From: Oxalobacteraceae bacterium UBA6018
Lineage (GTDB): Bacteria > Pseudomonadota > Gammaproteobacteria > Burkholderiales > Burkholderiaceae_D
Length of the DNA: 32,969 nucleotides
Reading direction: 5' to 3'
Assembly (NCBI GenBank): GCA_002428015.1
Contig: DIZW01000023.1
Coordinates: 44,992-77,960, forward strand
Position 1 is the stretch's first letter; each line of letters begins with the position of its first letter. Shown piece after piece: positions 22,732-30,942 of the stretch. Below the pieces are notes generated by a model. That model was not told where the DNA came from, searched no databases, and saw only the letters and a program-made list of their open reading frames with translations. The position numbers and the translations under genes are program-made.

Positions 22732-25683
22732 ATGAGCAACAAAATTGGTATGTCACTAAAACTGTCTGGCATCGCGCTGGCCGTGGGACAGGCGTTCGCG
22801 CCGTCGGCCTTCGCGCAGCAAGCCGACGCCGCAGTGGTGGTGGTCACCGGCATTCGCGCCAGCGCGCAATCGTCGGTGGCGATCAAGCGCGACGCGACGG
22901 AAGTCGTTGAATCGATCACGGCCGAGGATATCGGCAAGCTGCCCGATCCGAACGTGGCCGAAACGCTGACCCGCATCCCGGGTGTGCAGGGCTACCGCTA
23001 CGGTGGCGAAGGCGCCTCGCCGGTCGGCCAGGGCTCCGGCCTGACCATCCGCGGCCTGTCGGGCCAGACCGCGTCGCAAATCAACGGACGCTCCGTGTTC
23101 ACCGCCGGCGGCCGTGAATTCAACATCGAAGACGCGATTCCTGGCATGGTGGCCGGCATCGACGTCTACAAGAACCCGTCGGCCGAACACATCGAAGGCG
23201 GCATCGGCGGCCTGGTGAACATCCGCACCCGCAACCCGAGCGACTTCAAGGGCCCGGTGTTCACGGTTGCCGCGAACGCACGCTACAACGACCTGGCCAA
23301 GAAGACCGATCCCGAATTGTTCGCCCTGGCCGCGAACAAATGGGATCTGGGCGGCGGACAGCGCATCGGCGTCATGGCCGCGATTGTGAGCCAGAAGAGC
23401 GCTGGCCGTTCGGACAACAACCCGGCCAACGGCGGCGCCAACTTCAAGCGCGCCATCCGCGCCGACAGCGCCGAATACGCGACCCTGGCAGCGGCCAACA
23501 CCGCCAATTCGGCCAATGCGCCACGCGCCGCCTATGTGGGCCGCAGTGACATCAGCTTCCTGACCGGCGTGCCGACCGTGGCAGGCGCGCCCTCCAACAC
23601 CCCGAACCTGTCCGGCTTGACCGCCGACCAGGCCGCCAACGTCATGGTCGCGCCTGGCTTGACCAGCAACGTGTTCCAGGAAACCATCCTGCGCGAGCGC
23701 AATGGCTTGAACCTGGCGGCGGACTACCGCGTCAGCAACACCCTGCGTTTCTACAGCGAACTGAACTACGTCAAGTACGTCTACCACCAGCAGTATCGCG
23801 GCCTGAATTCCTCCGACGGCGGCAACGTGAAGAACCTGCAGACCACCCCGTTCAATTTCACCGAAGGGCTGGCCAATCGCAACAGCAACGGCGGCAGCGA
23901 CGACGTGCTGGTCAGCAAGCGCCTGCTGGGCGGCACCTTCCTGGATTCGACCGTCAATACCATGGGCGGCATCGAGCTTTCCCCATACAAGACCTGGGTC
24001 GGCGCGGCCGGCGCGGAATGGAGCCCGACGCCTTCGCTGGCCCTGAAAGGCGACTTCTCGTATGTCAAATCGACCAAGAGCACGGATAACCGCGATGTCG
24101 TCATGCAGTCGGCCCCTGGCCTGACCTGGTCGACCACCCGTGTGGCCGATGGCGCGCCGCACGGGCTGACCTTCGCGGGTCCTAGCCTGGCCGATCCAGC
24201 CAACTTCGTCTATCAGGATTATACGAACGGCAACAATAGCAAGAACAATGATAGCGGTTATGCGCTCGCCTTGTCCGGCGCTTATACGCTGGACGACGGC
24301 ATGATCACCAAGCTGCGCTTCGGCACCCGCGCGGCACACCAGCAGGATGACTTCCATAACTACAGCTTCTACGGCCGTCCAATGACCACGGACGGCAAGC
24401 CGCTGACCGCATCGCGCTCGAACGCGATTTCGGTGGCGAGCATGGGCAGCGTGGAAGCCGCGCCGGACAACTTCATGCGCGGCAAAGCTGGCTACGCCGG
24501 TGGCTACGTGGTGTATGCGCCTGAGGCGCTGACGGGCAACCAGGTCGCCACCGCATTCCCGACCGCGGGCATCCTGCCGCAAGGCTCCTACGTGGAAAAC
24601 ATCTCGGCACACAGCTACAACGCTGAAAATACCCTGGCCGGCTATCTGGTGGGTGACTTCCAGGCCCTGGACGAGCGCCTCAAAGGCAACGTTGGCGTGC
24701 GCGTGGTGCGTACCGAGGCCACCGCCCGCGCCAACCCGCCCAACACGACCGGCGCGACCACGACCTTCCCCGAAGTGTCGCGCACTAGCTCGTACGTCAA
24801 CGTGCTGCCGTCGTTGAACGCGACCTACGATATCACCAAGGATTTCCTGGCGCGTTTCGGCTATGGCCGCGGCTTGACGCGTGCGCCGCTCGGCATGCTC
24901 AATCCTAGCATCTCGGTCAACGCCACCAACGGTACTGGCAACGCAGGTACTCCGGACCTGCATCCGCAGACCGCGGACAGCTTCGACTTCTCGCTCGAGC
25001 GCTACTTCAGCCGCACCAACTATGTGTCGGCCGCGCTGTTCGACAAGCAGATCAAGGGGTTCTTCAACGCCACCGTCGAATGCCAGACCGTCGCCAACGC
25101 GCCGGCCTACAGCGGCAGCGTCGCCAACAGCTGCGGCACCGGCCAGTACCTGATCACCAAGCAGGTCAATTCCGAAAATGGCTGGGCGCGCGGCGTCGAG
25201 CTGGCCGGTCAGTACTTCTTCGATTCGAGCAGCGGCCTGTTGAAGAATTTCGGCGTGTCCGGCTCCTACACCTACCTCGACACGTCGAACCCGGTTAACT
25301 TCGGCAGCGCGACCAACCCGCGCATCGTCGATACCCCGCAGGCGTTCCAGTCCAAGCACAACTACAGCCTGGCCGGCATGTACGAGGACGGCAAGCTGTC
25401 GGCGCGCCTGGTCTACAACTGGCGTTCGGATTCGATCCTGTTCGGCGTGTCGGCCAACCCGATCGACGCCCGTGCGATCGGCGCCTATGGCATCCTGGAC
25501 GGCTCGCTCAGCTACGAGGTGGCGAACAACGTGACCCTGTCGTTCAACGCGTCGAACATCACCGACAAGGGCCTGGACCGCTACGTTGGCGAGCCTGGCG
25601 CCTACATGACCGACATCGAGCGCCAGCACTACCTGAATGGCCGCACCTTCAGCATCGGCCTGCGCTACAAGTTCGGCAACTGA
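22732..25683 (+). CDS. TonB-dependent outer-membrane receptor (Caulobacter/Xanthomonas-type, TIGR01782-like)
   Basis: A 983-residue receptor. The signal peptide ends at AFA (residue 28), and the TonB-box region reads VVVVTGIRAS. The plug has the motifs IGKLPDPNVAETLTRIPGVQ, GLTIRGLSG and IDVYKNPSAEHIEGGIGGLVNIRT, which mark the large receptor class common in glycan-using proteobacteria. A barrel of about 800 residues ends with LRYKFGN. The start at 22732 has GGGGGAG eight bases upstream; ATG 22696 lacks a comparable site. A GH28-like enzyme gene follows by 139 bases, so the ligand may be an oligosaccharide from that enzyme's substrate. Confidence 0.93.
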   Translation: MSNKIGMSLKLSGIALAVGQAFAPSAFAQQADAAVVVVTGIRASAQSSVAIKRDATEVVESITAEDIGKLPDPNVAETLTRIPGVQGYRYGGEGASPVGQGSGLTIRGLSGQTASQINGRSVFTAGGREFNIEDAIPGMVAGIDVYKNPSAEHIEGGIGGLVNIRTRNPSDFKGPVFTVAANARYNDLAKKTDPELFALAANKWDLGGGQRIGVMAAIVSQKSAGRSDNNPANGGANFKRAIRADSAEYATLAAANTANSANAPRAAYVGRSDISFLTGVPTVAGAPSNTPNLSGLTADQAANVMVAPGLTSNVFQETILRERNGLNLAADYRVSNTLRFYSELNYVKYVYHQQYRGLNSSDGGNVKNLQTTPFNFTEGLANRNSNGGSDDVLVSKRLLGGTFLDSTVNTMGGIELSPYKTWVGAAGAEWSPTPSLALKGDFSYVKSTKSTDNRDVVMQSAPGLTWSTTRVADGAPHGLTFAGPSLADPANFVYQDYTNGNNSKNNDSGYALALSGAYTLDDGMITKLRFGTRAAHQQDDFHNYSFYGRPMTTDGKPLTASRSNAISVASMGSVEAAPDNFMRGKAGYAGGYVVYAPEALTGNQVATAFPTAGILPQGSYVENISAHSYNAENTLAGYLVGDFQALDERLKGNVGVRVVRTEATARANPPNTTGATTTFPEVSRTSSYVNVLPSLNATYDITKDFLARFGYGRGLTRAPLGMLNPSISVNATNGTGNAGTPDLHPQTADSFDFSLERYFSRTNYVSAALFDKQIKGFFNATVECQTVANAPAYSGSVANSCGTGQYLITKQVNSENGWARGVELAGQYFFDSSSGLLKNFGVSGSYTYLDTSNPVNFGSATNPRIVDTPQAFQSKHNYSLAGMYEDGKLSARLVYNWRSDSILFGVSANPIDARAIGAYGILDGSLSYEVANNVTLSFNASNITDKGLDRYVGEPGAYMTDIERQHYLNGRTFSIGLRYKFGN

Positions 25684-25727
25684 TGACGGCATAATGTCGT
25701 CCTGACCGGCCAGCGATGGCCGATCGG

Positions 25728-25801
25728 ATGGGCGGGCGACCTGGTCGTCCGCCCATTGACGTTTCTGGCGGCGGCCGATGGCCCGTCCAGGAACGCCGCC
25801 A
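25728..25801 (+). other. Two tandem stem-loops between receptor and GH28-like gene
   Basis: The first (25728-25756) has a 12-bp stem with one G-U pair around a 5-nt loop. The second (25766-25801) has a perfect 8-bp stem, TGGCGGCG with CGCCGCCA, ending 21 bases before the enzyme ATG. Neither has a U-tract. They may partially terminate or stabilise transcript ends, giving different levels of receptor and enzyme from one operon. Confidence 0.5.
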
Positions 25802-25822
25802 CATCACAACCAAGAGACAGCT

Positions 25823-27271
25823 ATGTTAAACAAATTTCTCATCTTCGCCGCGTGCGTGCTAGGCCTGGCCAACGCGGCCCAGGCCGCCTCGCAACTGCAA
25901 GTGTTTCCTTTCCCGCAGCCGATCCGTTACACGTACCACAACGACGACTTCACCGTGCGCGTGCGCACCCCCGGCGGCGTGTGGCAGGACCTGTACGAGT
26001 ACAAGGTCAAGGTGGACCTCGACACCCAGCAGACCGCCTCGATGGTGTACTTTAATTTCGACGGCGCCGTCGAAGTGGCCGTGCAGAAGAACAACGGGAG
26101 TTTCTCCAAGGTCGCGGTGCGCCCAGTGGCCAAAGGCATCCCGGTCACCATCAAGGATGGCATCGCCTACTTCACCCTCAAACGCCCGCAAAACCTCAGC
26201 ATCGAATTCGACGAGGACCGCCTGCACAACCTGCACCTGTTCAGCCACGCCATCCGCCAGGACATGCCCGGCGCCGGCAAGGTCTTGTCGTCCTACGACA
26301 TCGTCAAGGGCACGACGCCCGATCTCACCCAGCCGGTGGTGTATTTCGGCCCCGGCATCCATAGCGGGGAGTTTCGCCTGCATTCGAACAGCACCGTGTA
26401 CATCGACGGCTCGGCCATGCTGAAAAGCCCCCTGATCATGGATGGGGTCGAGAACGTCAAGGTGATCAGCGACGGGATTTTCGACGGCGCCGAGATGATG
26501 ACCATCCGCAACTCAAAACACATCCTCGTGGACGGTCCGATTTTCATCAACCAGCCTGCGGGAACGATGCGCTGCATCACCTCGCAAGACGTCGAAGAGC
26601 GCAGCATCCGCAGCATCGGCGGTGGCCAGTGGTCCGACGGCCTGGGCCACTTCGCCTGCGAGCGCGTGAAGATCGTCGACAGCTTCATCCGCACCTCGGA
26701 CGACTGCATCACCCTGTACAACCACCGCTGGGACATCTGGGGCGACACGCGCGACATCACCGTCACCGACACCACGCTGTGGGCCGACGTGGCCCACGCC
26801 GTGATGATCGGCATCCACGGCAACACTCCGACCCCGGCGCACCCGGAACCGGAAGTGCTCGAACGCATCCGCTTTGACAATATCGACATCCTCGAGCATG
26901 ACGAGGACGAGTCCGAGTACGAAGGCGCGATCGGCATCATGGCCGGCGACGACAACCTGGTACGCGACGTGACGTTCGAGAACATCCGTGTCGAACGCAT
27001 CGAGGAGGGCAAGCTGTTCAACCTGCACATCGCCTACACTCCCAAGTACAACACCAGCCCGGGCCGCGGCATTCGCGATGTCACCCTGCGCAACATCAGC
27101 TTCAGCGGCAAGGGCTCGCCGAGCGCCTCCGTGATCGCCGGCTACGACGCCGGCAGGACCGTGCAACACATCGTGATCGACAACGTCATGGTGGGCGGCA
27201 AGCGCCTCACCGGCGCCGCCCCCAACCTGCTCGACATCGGGCCGTACACCGGGGCAGTCACGTTCAAATGA
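25823..27271 (+). CDS. Secreted GH28-like right-handed beta-helix glycoside hydrolase
   Basis: A 482-residue exported enzyme with signal peptide ending AQA (residue 21). An N-terminal beta-sandwich of about 130 residues is followed by a parallel beta-helix with repeated V-x-I-x-D turns (VYFGPGIHSGEFRLHSNSTV; NVKVISDGIFDG). Candidate catalytic acids are Asp272 in QWSDG and Asp293/Asp294 in RTSDDCITL, with IGIHG downstream. These correspond to the three-Asp arrangement and GHG motif of GH28, although NTDG and RIK are not exact, so GH49-like or another beta-helix family is possible. GH28 members cut pectic galacturonan or related chains by inversion. The start at 25823 was chosen for the signal peptide; the ribosome site is weak. 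It probably shares a transcript with the receptor upstream. Confidence 0.83.
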   Translation: MLNKFLIFAACVLGLANAAQAASQLQVFPFPQPIRYTYHNDDFTVRVRTPGGVWQDLYEYKVKVDLDTQQTASMVYFNFDGAVEVAVQKNNGSFSKVAVRPVAKGIPVTIKDGIAYFTLKRPQNLSIEFDEDRLHNLHLFSHAIRQDMPGAGKVLSSYDIVKGTTPDLTQPVVYFGPGIHSGEFRLHSNSTVYIDGSAMLKSPLIMDGVENVKVISDGIFDGAEMMTIRNSKHILVDGPIFINQPAGTMRCITSQDVEERSIRSIGGGQWSDGLGHFACERVKIVDSFIRTSDDCITLYNHRWDIWGDTRDITVTDTTLWADVAHAVMIGIHGNTPTPAHPEPEVLERIRFDNIDILEHDEDESEYEGAIGIMAGDDNLVRDVTFENIRVERIEEGKLFNLHIAYTPKYNTSPGRGIRDVTLRNISFSGKGSPSASVIAGYDAGRTVQHIVIDNVMVGGKRLTGAAPNLLDIGPYTGAVTFK

Positions 27272-27275
27272 CCTG

Positions 27276-27438
27276 GCAGCCTGTCGGACTTAGGATCGTC
27301 AGCTGCAAAAATACCTGGGACGGTCCATATTTCGCCGCTTTCTCGGCCAATAGCTCGCTATTGGCACTGCGAAATCGTCAAAATCTGGCCTCGCCCAGCT
27401 ATTTTTTTCGCTCTGGCTCCCCAAGTCCGACAGGCTGC
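27276..27438. mobile_element. MITE-like inverted-repeat element (163 bp)
   Basis: Perfect 16-bp terminal inverted repeats (GCAGCCTGTCGGACTT at 27276-27291 and its complement at 27423-27438) enclose a nested fold. That fold has ATTTCGC/GCGAAAT (27329-27335, 27369-27375) and GCCAATAG-ctcg-CTATTGGC (27346-27365). The flanks GCAAAAATACCTGGG and CCCAGCTATTTTTTTCGC also partly pair. It has no coding capacity, begins four bases after the GH28-like stop and has no obvious target duplication. Size and form fit a miniature transposable or palindromic repeat element. The T7 run near 27402 may also let it end transcription. Identity with a known family cannot be checked here. Confidence 0.65.
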
Positions 27439-27439
27439 T

Positions 27440-27720
27440 AGTCGCGGCGCATGACATCGTGCGGCCGCGTCCACGCCCCCGCCCGGGGGCCAGACCCGGG
27501 TGACGGACGCCGCCGGGGCCGGCGCATGGCCGCCGCCACCGGCAGTTCTTCGTACAGCGTCGACGACCAGCGCTTCATAGCCGCCGGCAGGCCATTCGCC
27601 ATCCTGGCGCGACGCCACCACCTCCGCGTCAGCGCCCCAGGGCAACCAGGACGCGCCCTCATCCGAATAGCTGATGAGGCCGTGTCCGATAGTCGCCTCC
27701 GGCCCCCACCAAGTCTCGGC
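27440..27720 (-). pseudogene. Truncated 3' coding remnant, unknown family
   Basis: On the minus strand, from 27720 downwards, one frame reads TWWGPEATIGHGLISYSDEG, then SWLPWGADAEVVASRQDGEW and AGGYEALVVDAV. After that it fades into low-complexity Gly/Ala/Pro sequence toward the MITE-like element. The residue mix is that of a real protein and it has no start codon. It begins right at the stop of the LamG/lyase gene and in a different frame, so its 5' part is missing. A gene tail left by a rearrangement is the simplest reading. I do not recognise the family. The rest of the 448-bp gap (27272-27719) is the repeat element. Confidence 0.4.
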
Positions 27721-29954
27721 TAGCTGTTCATGAGAGCGACGATGTCGCTCGCGCTGAGCGCGCCGCGGTAGATGCGGAACTCGTCGATCTTGCCGTTGAG
27801 GTAGGGGTCGGCGTACTGGGAACGCCCGATCCAGTTGTTCGCCGTCCTTTGGAGCCGGAACGGGGCGCACACCATGGCGCTGTTGCTGCCGACGGCGGCG
27901 CCGTTGACGTAGAGGGTGCCGACACTGCCCGTCAAGGTCACGGCGACGTGCACCCATTGCCCCGTGGGGAGGGCGGCGCTGGCGTTGATGCCTTGCTCGC
28001 CGTACCCGCCGTTGACCGTGATGGCGAAGCGCGCCACGCCGGCACTGTTGCGCGGTGTGAGGAACATGTAGTGGCCGGTGCCGGAGCCGAAGTCGAAGAC
28101 GCGGGCCCAGGTCTGGCTGGCGTTCCAGTAGACCCAGGTGGCGACCGTGAAGTCCGATATGTCGGTGAGGATGTCGGCCGGCAGGCTGACGTAGCCGGTG
28201 CTGCCGTTGAGGGCGACAGCGTTGCCTTTCTTGCCGGCGACCCAGCTCGCGCCGCCGATGAGGGTGCCGGCGTGCCCGTTGCCGCTGCCGTCCACGGCCG
28301 TGGTGCCGCTGCCGTCGTCGAAGGCGAGCAGGGTGTGCAGGGGCGCGCCGGTGCTGCATGCGGCTTCGTTGGAGGGGGCGCTGGTGCCGGACGGGACGGC
28401 GGCGGTGACGACGTAGTAGTAGGTCCCGCTCGCGGCCGGATTGTCGGTGTAGCTGAGCAGGTCGGTGATGCCGCTGGCTATCGTGCTGTAGGGCCCGCCG
28501 GCGACCGTGGCGCGCATGACGGTGTAGCCGGTGGCGTAGGCGCTGCCCCACCAGGACAGCACGACCTGGCCGGCCATCGTGTAGGCGGTCAGCCCGCTGG
28601 GCGCGGCGCCGGCGGCGATCGGGTCGCGGGTGCAGGTGAGGGTGCCGTAGCCGAGCTGGTCGTAGCCGCCGCTGTTGGAGCCGTAGTTGCCGCCGCCGCC
28701 CTCGGGCTGGATCTGGAGCGCGAACTGTTTCGAATAGGGTGCGGCCAGGCCCATGCGGTTGACGTAGTGGTTGTACACCAGCGCCCAGCAGGGCCGCACC
28801 GTGCCTTGGCTGTTGGTGGAAAGCACAGTTTGGGTGACGTCCTTGTTGGTGTAGGTGACATACGGCACCGTGTAATAGGCGCCGGTGGCCGGGTCGATCA
28901 GGTTGGCCTTGGCGACGTATTCGGCGCCCATGAGGAAGCGGTTGTTGTCGTAGCCGTACAGGTCGACGCCCTGGTTCCAGGCCATCTCGCAAATGGCGCC
29001 CATAAGGGAGATGCCGAGCGTGTTGTGGCCCTGGTCGCGCCCGGTCTCCTGCCATTGGCCGAGCTGGCCGGGGTGGACGTAGTAGATGGCCTGGGCCGCC
29101 GAGCCGTTGCCGGGGCCGCTCTTGAAGTAGGCCACGGCCTCGTCGAACAGGCTCTGGTCGTCGCACAGCACGCCGATGGCCATGACCGAGGCCATGTTGC
29201 ACAAGTCCCAGTTGGCCCAGTAGTGGTAGATGTCGGCGTTGTTATGGCGGACCAGGAAGTCGTGGTTGATCGGGTAGAAAATGTTGCGCATCATGGACTG
29301 GAAGCTGGCCAGGTCGGCCGCGGCCCAGCCGCTGTAGGTGCGCATGATTTCGCCGGCGTTGGCGAATTCGTAGCCGTAGATGCCGGCCGCGAGGTCGGCG
29401 TCGGTGGTGCCGCTGATGCCGGTGAGGGTGGACGACCAGGCGTTCATGATCTGCACCGACTTGTCAGCGTAGGCCGTGTCGCCCGAGATCTTCCAGCGCA
29501 ACGCACAGGCGTAGGCGGCCGCGACGTCGTTGTACAGCAGGGAGTAATTCTCGGGATGGACGCCGTCGTAACCGCGATACACCACCGATACCGGCCTGGG
29601 GGTGTAAGTGAGCTGGGCATGGGAATTGGTGATGAGCAGGTTCCAGCTCGCCTGCCATGGGGCGGTGTTGTATTTCTGGGCCATGCGGGTGAAGTCGGCC
29701 GCGCTGTGCAGCAGGCCGGGGTGGATCAGGCCGGTGCTGGCGGTCGTGGCCAGCAGGCGCGCGCCTTGCTCAGCGGCTGTGGTGGCGGTGCCACCACAGC
29801 CGCTGAGCGCGAGGGCGCCCAGGCTGTACAGAAAGCTGCGGCGCGACACCGCGGCACTGCCGCCGTCGTGCGCGGGGAGGGCGCCGGAGCCGGCGTCCGG
29901 GAGTGCGGGCATTGGTGGGCGGCGGGTGCCGGCGGGGCTGGGTTTCTTCGTCAT
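27720..29954 (-). CDS. Tat-exported lipoprotein: alginate-lyase-fold domain, FN3-like domain, LamG domain
   Basis: A 744-residue exported protein. A long N-terminal region precedes the twin-arginine motif SRRSF (37-41) and lipobox LSGC (acylated Cys53). An alginate-lyase (PF05426-like) alpha-barrel covers about 75-410, with HNNADIYHYWANWDLCN, GRDQGHNTLG and MAWNQGVDLYGYDNNRFLMGAEY regions. It is followed by a fibronectin III-like domain (about 450-535) and LamG (about 540-744, ending KIDEFRIYRGALSASDIVALM). The fold suggests a polysaccharide lyase or an enzyme on acidic glycans; alginate itself is not shown. A TTG at 29957 precedes ATG 29954. I chose the ATG, which has GGAGA seven to eight bases upstream. 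The gene is divergent from gntK. Inside it at 29768-29808 lies a 19-bp perfect hairpin. Confidence 0.85.
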   Translation of the reverse strand: MTKKPSPAGTRRPPMPALPDAGSGALPAHDGGSAAVSRRSFLYSLGALALSGCGGTATTAAEQGARLLATTASTGLIHPGLLHSAADFTRMAQKYNTAPWQASWNLLITNSHAQLTYTPRPVSVVYRGYDGVHPENYSLLYNDVAAAYACALRWKISGDTAYADKSVQIMNAWSSTLTGISGTTDADLAAGIYGYEFANAGEIMRTYSGWAAADLASFQSMMRNIFYPINHDFLVRHNNADIYHYWANWDLCNMASVMAIGVLCDDQSLFDEAVAYFKSGPGNGSAAQAIYYVHPGQLGQWQETGRDQGHNTLGISLMGAICEMAWNQGVDLYGYDNNRFLMGAEYVAKANLIDPATGAYYTVPYVTYTNKDVTQTVLSTNSQGTVRPCWALVYNHYVNRMGLAAPYSKQFALQIQPEGGGGNYGSNSGGYDQLGYGTLTCTRDPIAAGAAPSGLTAYTMAGQVVLSWWGSAYATGYTVMRATVAGGPYSTIASGITDLLSYTDNPAASGTYYYVVTAAVPSGTSAPSNEAACSTGAPLHTLLAFDDGSGTTAVDGSGNGHAGTLIGGASWVAGKKGNAVALNGSTGYVSLPADILTDISDFTVATWVYWNASQTWARVFDFGSGTGHYMFLTPRNSAGVARFAITVNGGYGEQGINASAALPTGQWVHVAVTLTGSVGTLYVNGAAVGSNSAMVCAPFRLQRTANNWIGRSQYADPYLNGKIDEFRIYRGALSASDIVALMNS
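29768..29808. repeat. 19-bp perfect inverted repeat inside the lyase coding sequence
   Basis: Bases 29768-29786 are perfectly complementary to 29790-29808 with a 3-nt loop (GGT). The repeat sits about 147 bases into the coding sequence and encodes the lipobox region (LSGCGGTATTAAEQG). A structure this stable near the 5' end of an mRNA is unusual and could slow translation or stop transcription. Confidence 0.9.
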
Positions 29955-30127
29955 CAAGGTGTCTCCATGCCATATAGGCGACGGGTTGGCTGTGGCCTGG
30001 CCTGGATGGTCCGGCCGGGGCGGTCTGCTTAGCTTCGTGGTGCCGAAGACAATATTAGCAATTTTTCGGCGCTATGTTATCGATACCCAGCAAATATATT
30101 TTATCGATTACGCGACACTTTGTTGTT

Positions 30128-30146
30128 GATGCTGTCGTGCAGCATC
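30128..30146. other. Small stem-loop in the lyase/gntK divergent region
   Basis: GATGCTG and CAGCATC pair perfectly over a 5-nt loop (TCGTG). It lies upstream of the gntK promoter and about 175 bases upstream of the lyase start, so it is not an end-of-gene terminator. Two ATCGAT-centred partial palindromes lie nearby at 30076-30087 and 30101-30110 and may be weak regulator sites. No other features are seen in the 267-bp gap besides the gntK promoter. Confidence 0.4.
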
Positions 30147-30162
30147 GATATTTCTTTACAAA

Positions 30163-30204
30163 TTGCCACAAGGGCGTAAGCTGTCATTTAATGTTAGCGC
30201 TAAC
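30163..30204 (+). promoter_or_regulatory. gntK promoter with overlapping LacI-type operator
   Basis: TTGCCA (30163-30168), 18 bases, then TTTAAT (30187-30192, 5 of 6 to consensus). The perfect palindrome GTTAGCGCTAAC (30193-30204) starts immediately after the -10 element and would cover the transcription start. A second copy with 12 of 14 matches is at 30792-30805, so both sites look like targets of one gluconate-type LacI repressor (GntR-like), encoded elsewhere. Confidence 0.65.
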
Positions 30205-30221
30205 GTACGTTGAAAGGTGGC

Positions 30222-30755
30222 ATGGATAGTTCAAGCGACAAAGCAGTTCTGGCTACCCGCTGGGTCATCATGGGCGTCAGTGGGTGCGGTAAGAGTACGG
30301 TTGGACGGGCCCTGGCGGACACCCTGGGCGTGGCGTTCGTCGAGGGCGACGAATTTCATCCGCCAGCCAATGTGGCGAAAATGTCGGCCGGCGTGGCGCT
30401 CACCGACACCGACCGCGGCGAGTGGCTGAGGACCTTGCAGGCCCAACTGCGCGGCGCGCAACAGGCCAACGCGGGCCTGGTGGTGTCGTGTTCGGCGCTT
30501 AAGCGGCGCTACCGCGACCTGCTGCGCGAAGGCGACCCGGCGCTGCGCTTCGCGCATCTGCACGGGGCGCGCGAGCTGATCGCCAGCCGTATGCAGGCTC
30601 GCGTTGGCCATTACATGCCGCCGTCGTTGCTCGACAGTCAGTTACGCGATCTGGAACTGCTGCAAGGTGACGAAGCGGGCCTGTGCCTCGATATCGGCAC
30701 GGCGCCGGAGCAACTTGTGGTGGCGATCCTCGCCAGTGTGACGCAGGACGAATAA
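30222..30755 (+). CDS. gntK: Gluconokinase
   Basis: A 177-residue cytoplasmic kinase that phosphorylates D-gluconate to 6-phosphogluconate with ATP, feeding the Entner-Doudoroff and pentose phosphate pathways. The P-loop is GVSGCGKST (18-26). VEGDEFHPPANVAKMSAGVALTD is the family's substrate-binding signature, and SCSALKRRYRDLLR and the VGHYMPPSLLDSQ segment are also diagnostic. Length fits the family (about 165-190). A TTG at 30210 opens the frame, but ATG 30222 has AAAGG/AGGTGG directly upstream and was chosen. The upstream palindrome GTTAGCGCTAAC points to repression relieved by gluconate or a related sugar acid. The TonB-dependent receptor gene follows 187 bases later. Confidence 0.95.
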   Translation: MDSSSDKAVLATRWVIMGVSGCGKSTVGRALADTLGVAFVEGDEFHPPANVAKMSAGVALTDTDRGEWLRTLQAQLRGAQQANAGLVVSCSALKRRYRDLLREGDPALRFAHLHGARELIASRMQARVGHYMPPSLLDSQLRDLELLQGDEAGLCLDIGTAPEQLVVAILASVTQDE

Positions 30756-30791
30756 TGGAAGCGGCCCGACGGCCAACGAGCTAGCCAGGAA

Positions 30792-30805
30792 TGTGAGCGC
30801 TAACA
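30792..30805. promoter_or_regulatory. LacI-type operator upstream of the third receptor
   Basis: TGTGAGCGCTAACA matches its own reverse complement at 12 of 14 positions and shares GAGCGCTAAC/TTAGCGCTAAC character with the gntK operator at 30193. It lies between gntK and the receptor gene, about 140 bases before the receptor ATG. It suggests separate but coordinated control of the receptor. I found no confident -35/-10 pair beside it. Confidence 0.55.
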
Positions 30806-30942
30806 GCGCGAGGGTGTAGAGGGTGTATTTGGGGCAACACAGTAGCAACCGCCGAAGCAGGCGGGATTTAACAAATGGCGTTCTGACCTGGCAAACAGGC
30901 GGCACGCTGAAAAAGCAGTTTAAAAAAATCCAGGGAGACACT

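Noticed and set aside
22756..25692. 978-codon minus-strand frame opposite the second receptor
   Set aside because: Shadow frame; no family resemblance, whereas the plus strand has all receptor motifs.
27849..30032. 727-codon plus-strand frame opposite the lyase/LamG gene
   Set aside because: Gly/Ala/Val-rich antisense translation without motifs; the minus strand carries the Tat motif and domains.
30128..30146. Hairpin as a terminator
   Set aside because: It lies between divergent genes, away from any gene end, and the following T-rich stretch is interrupted.
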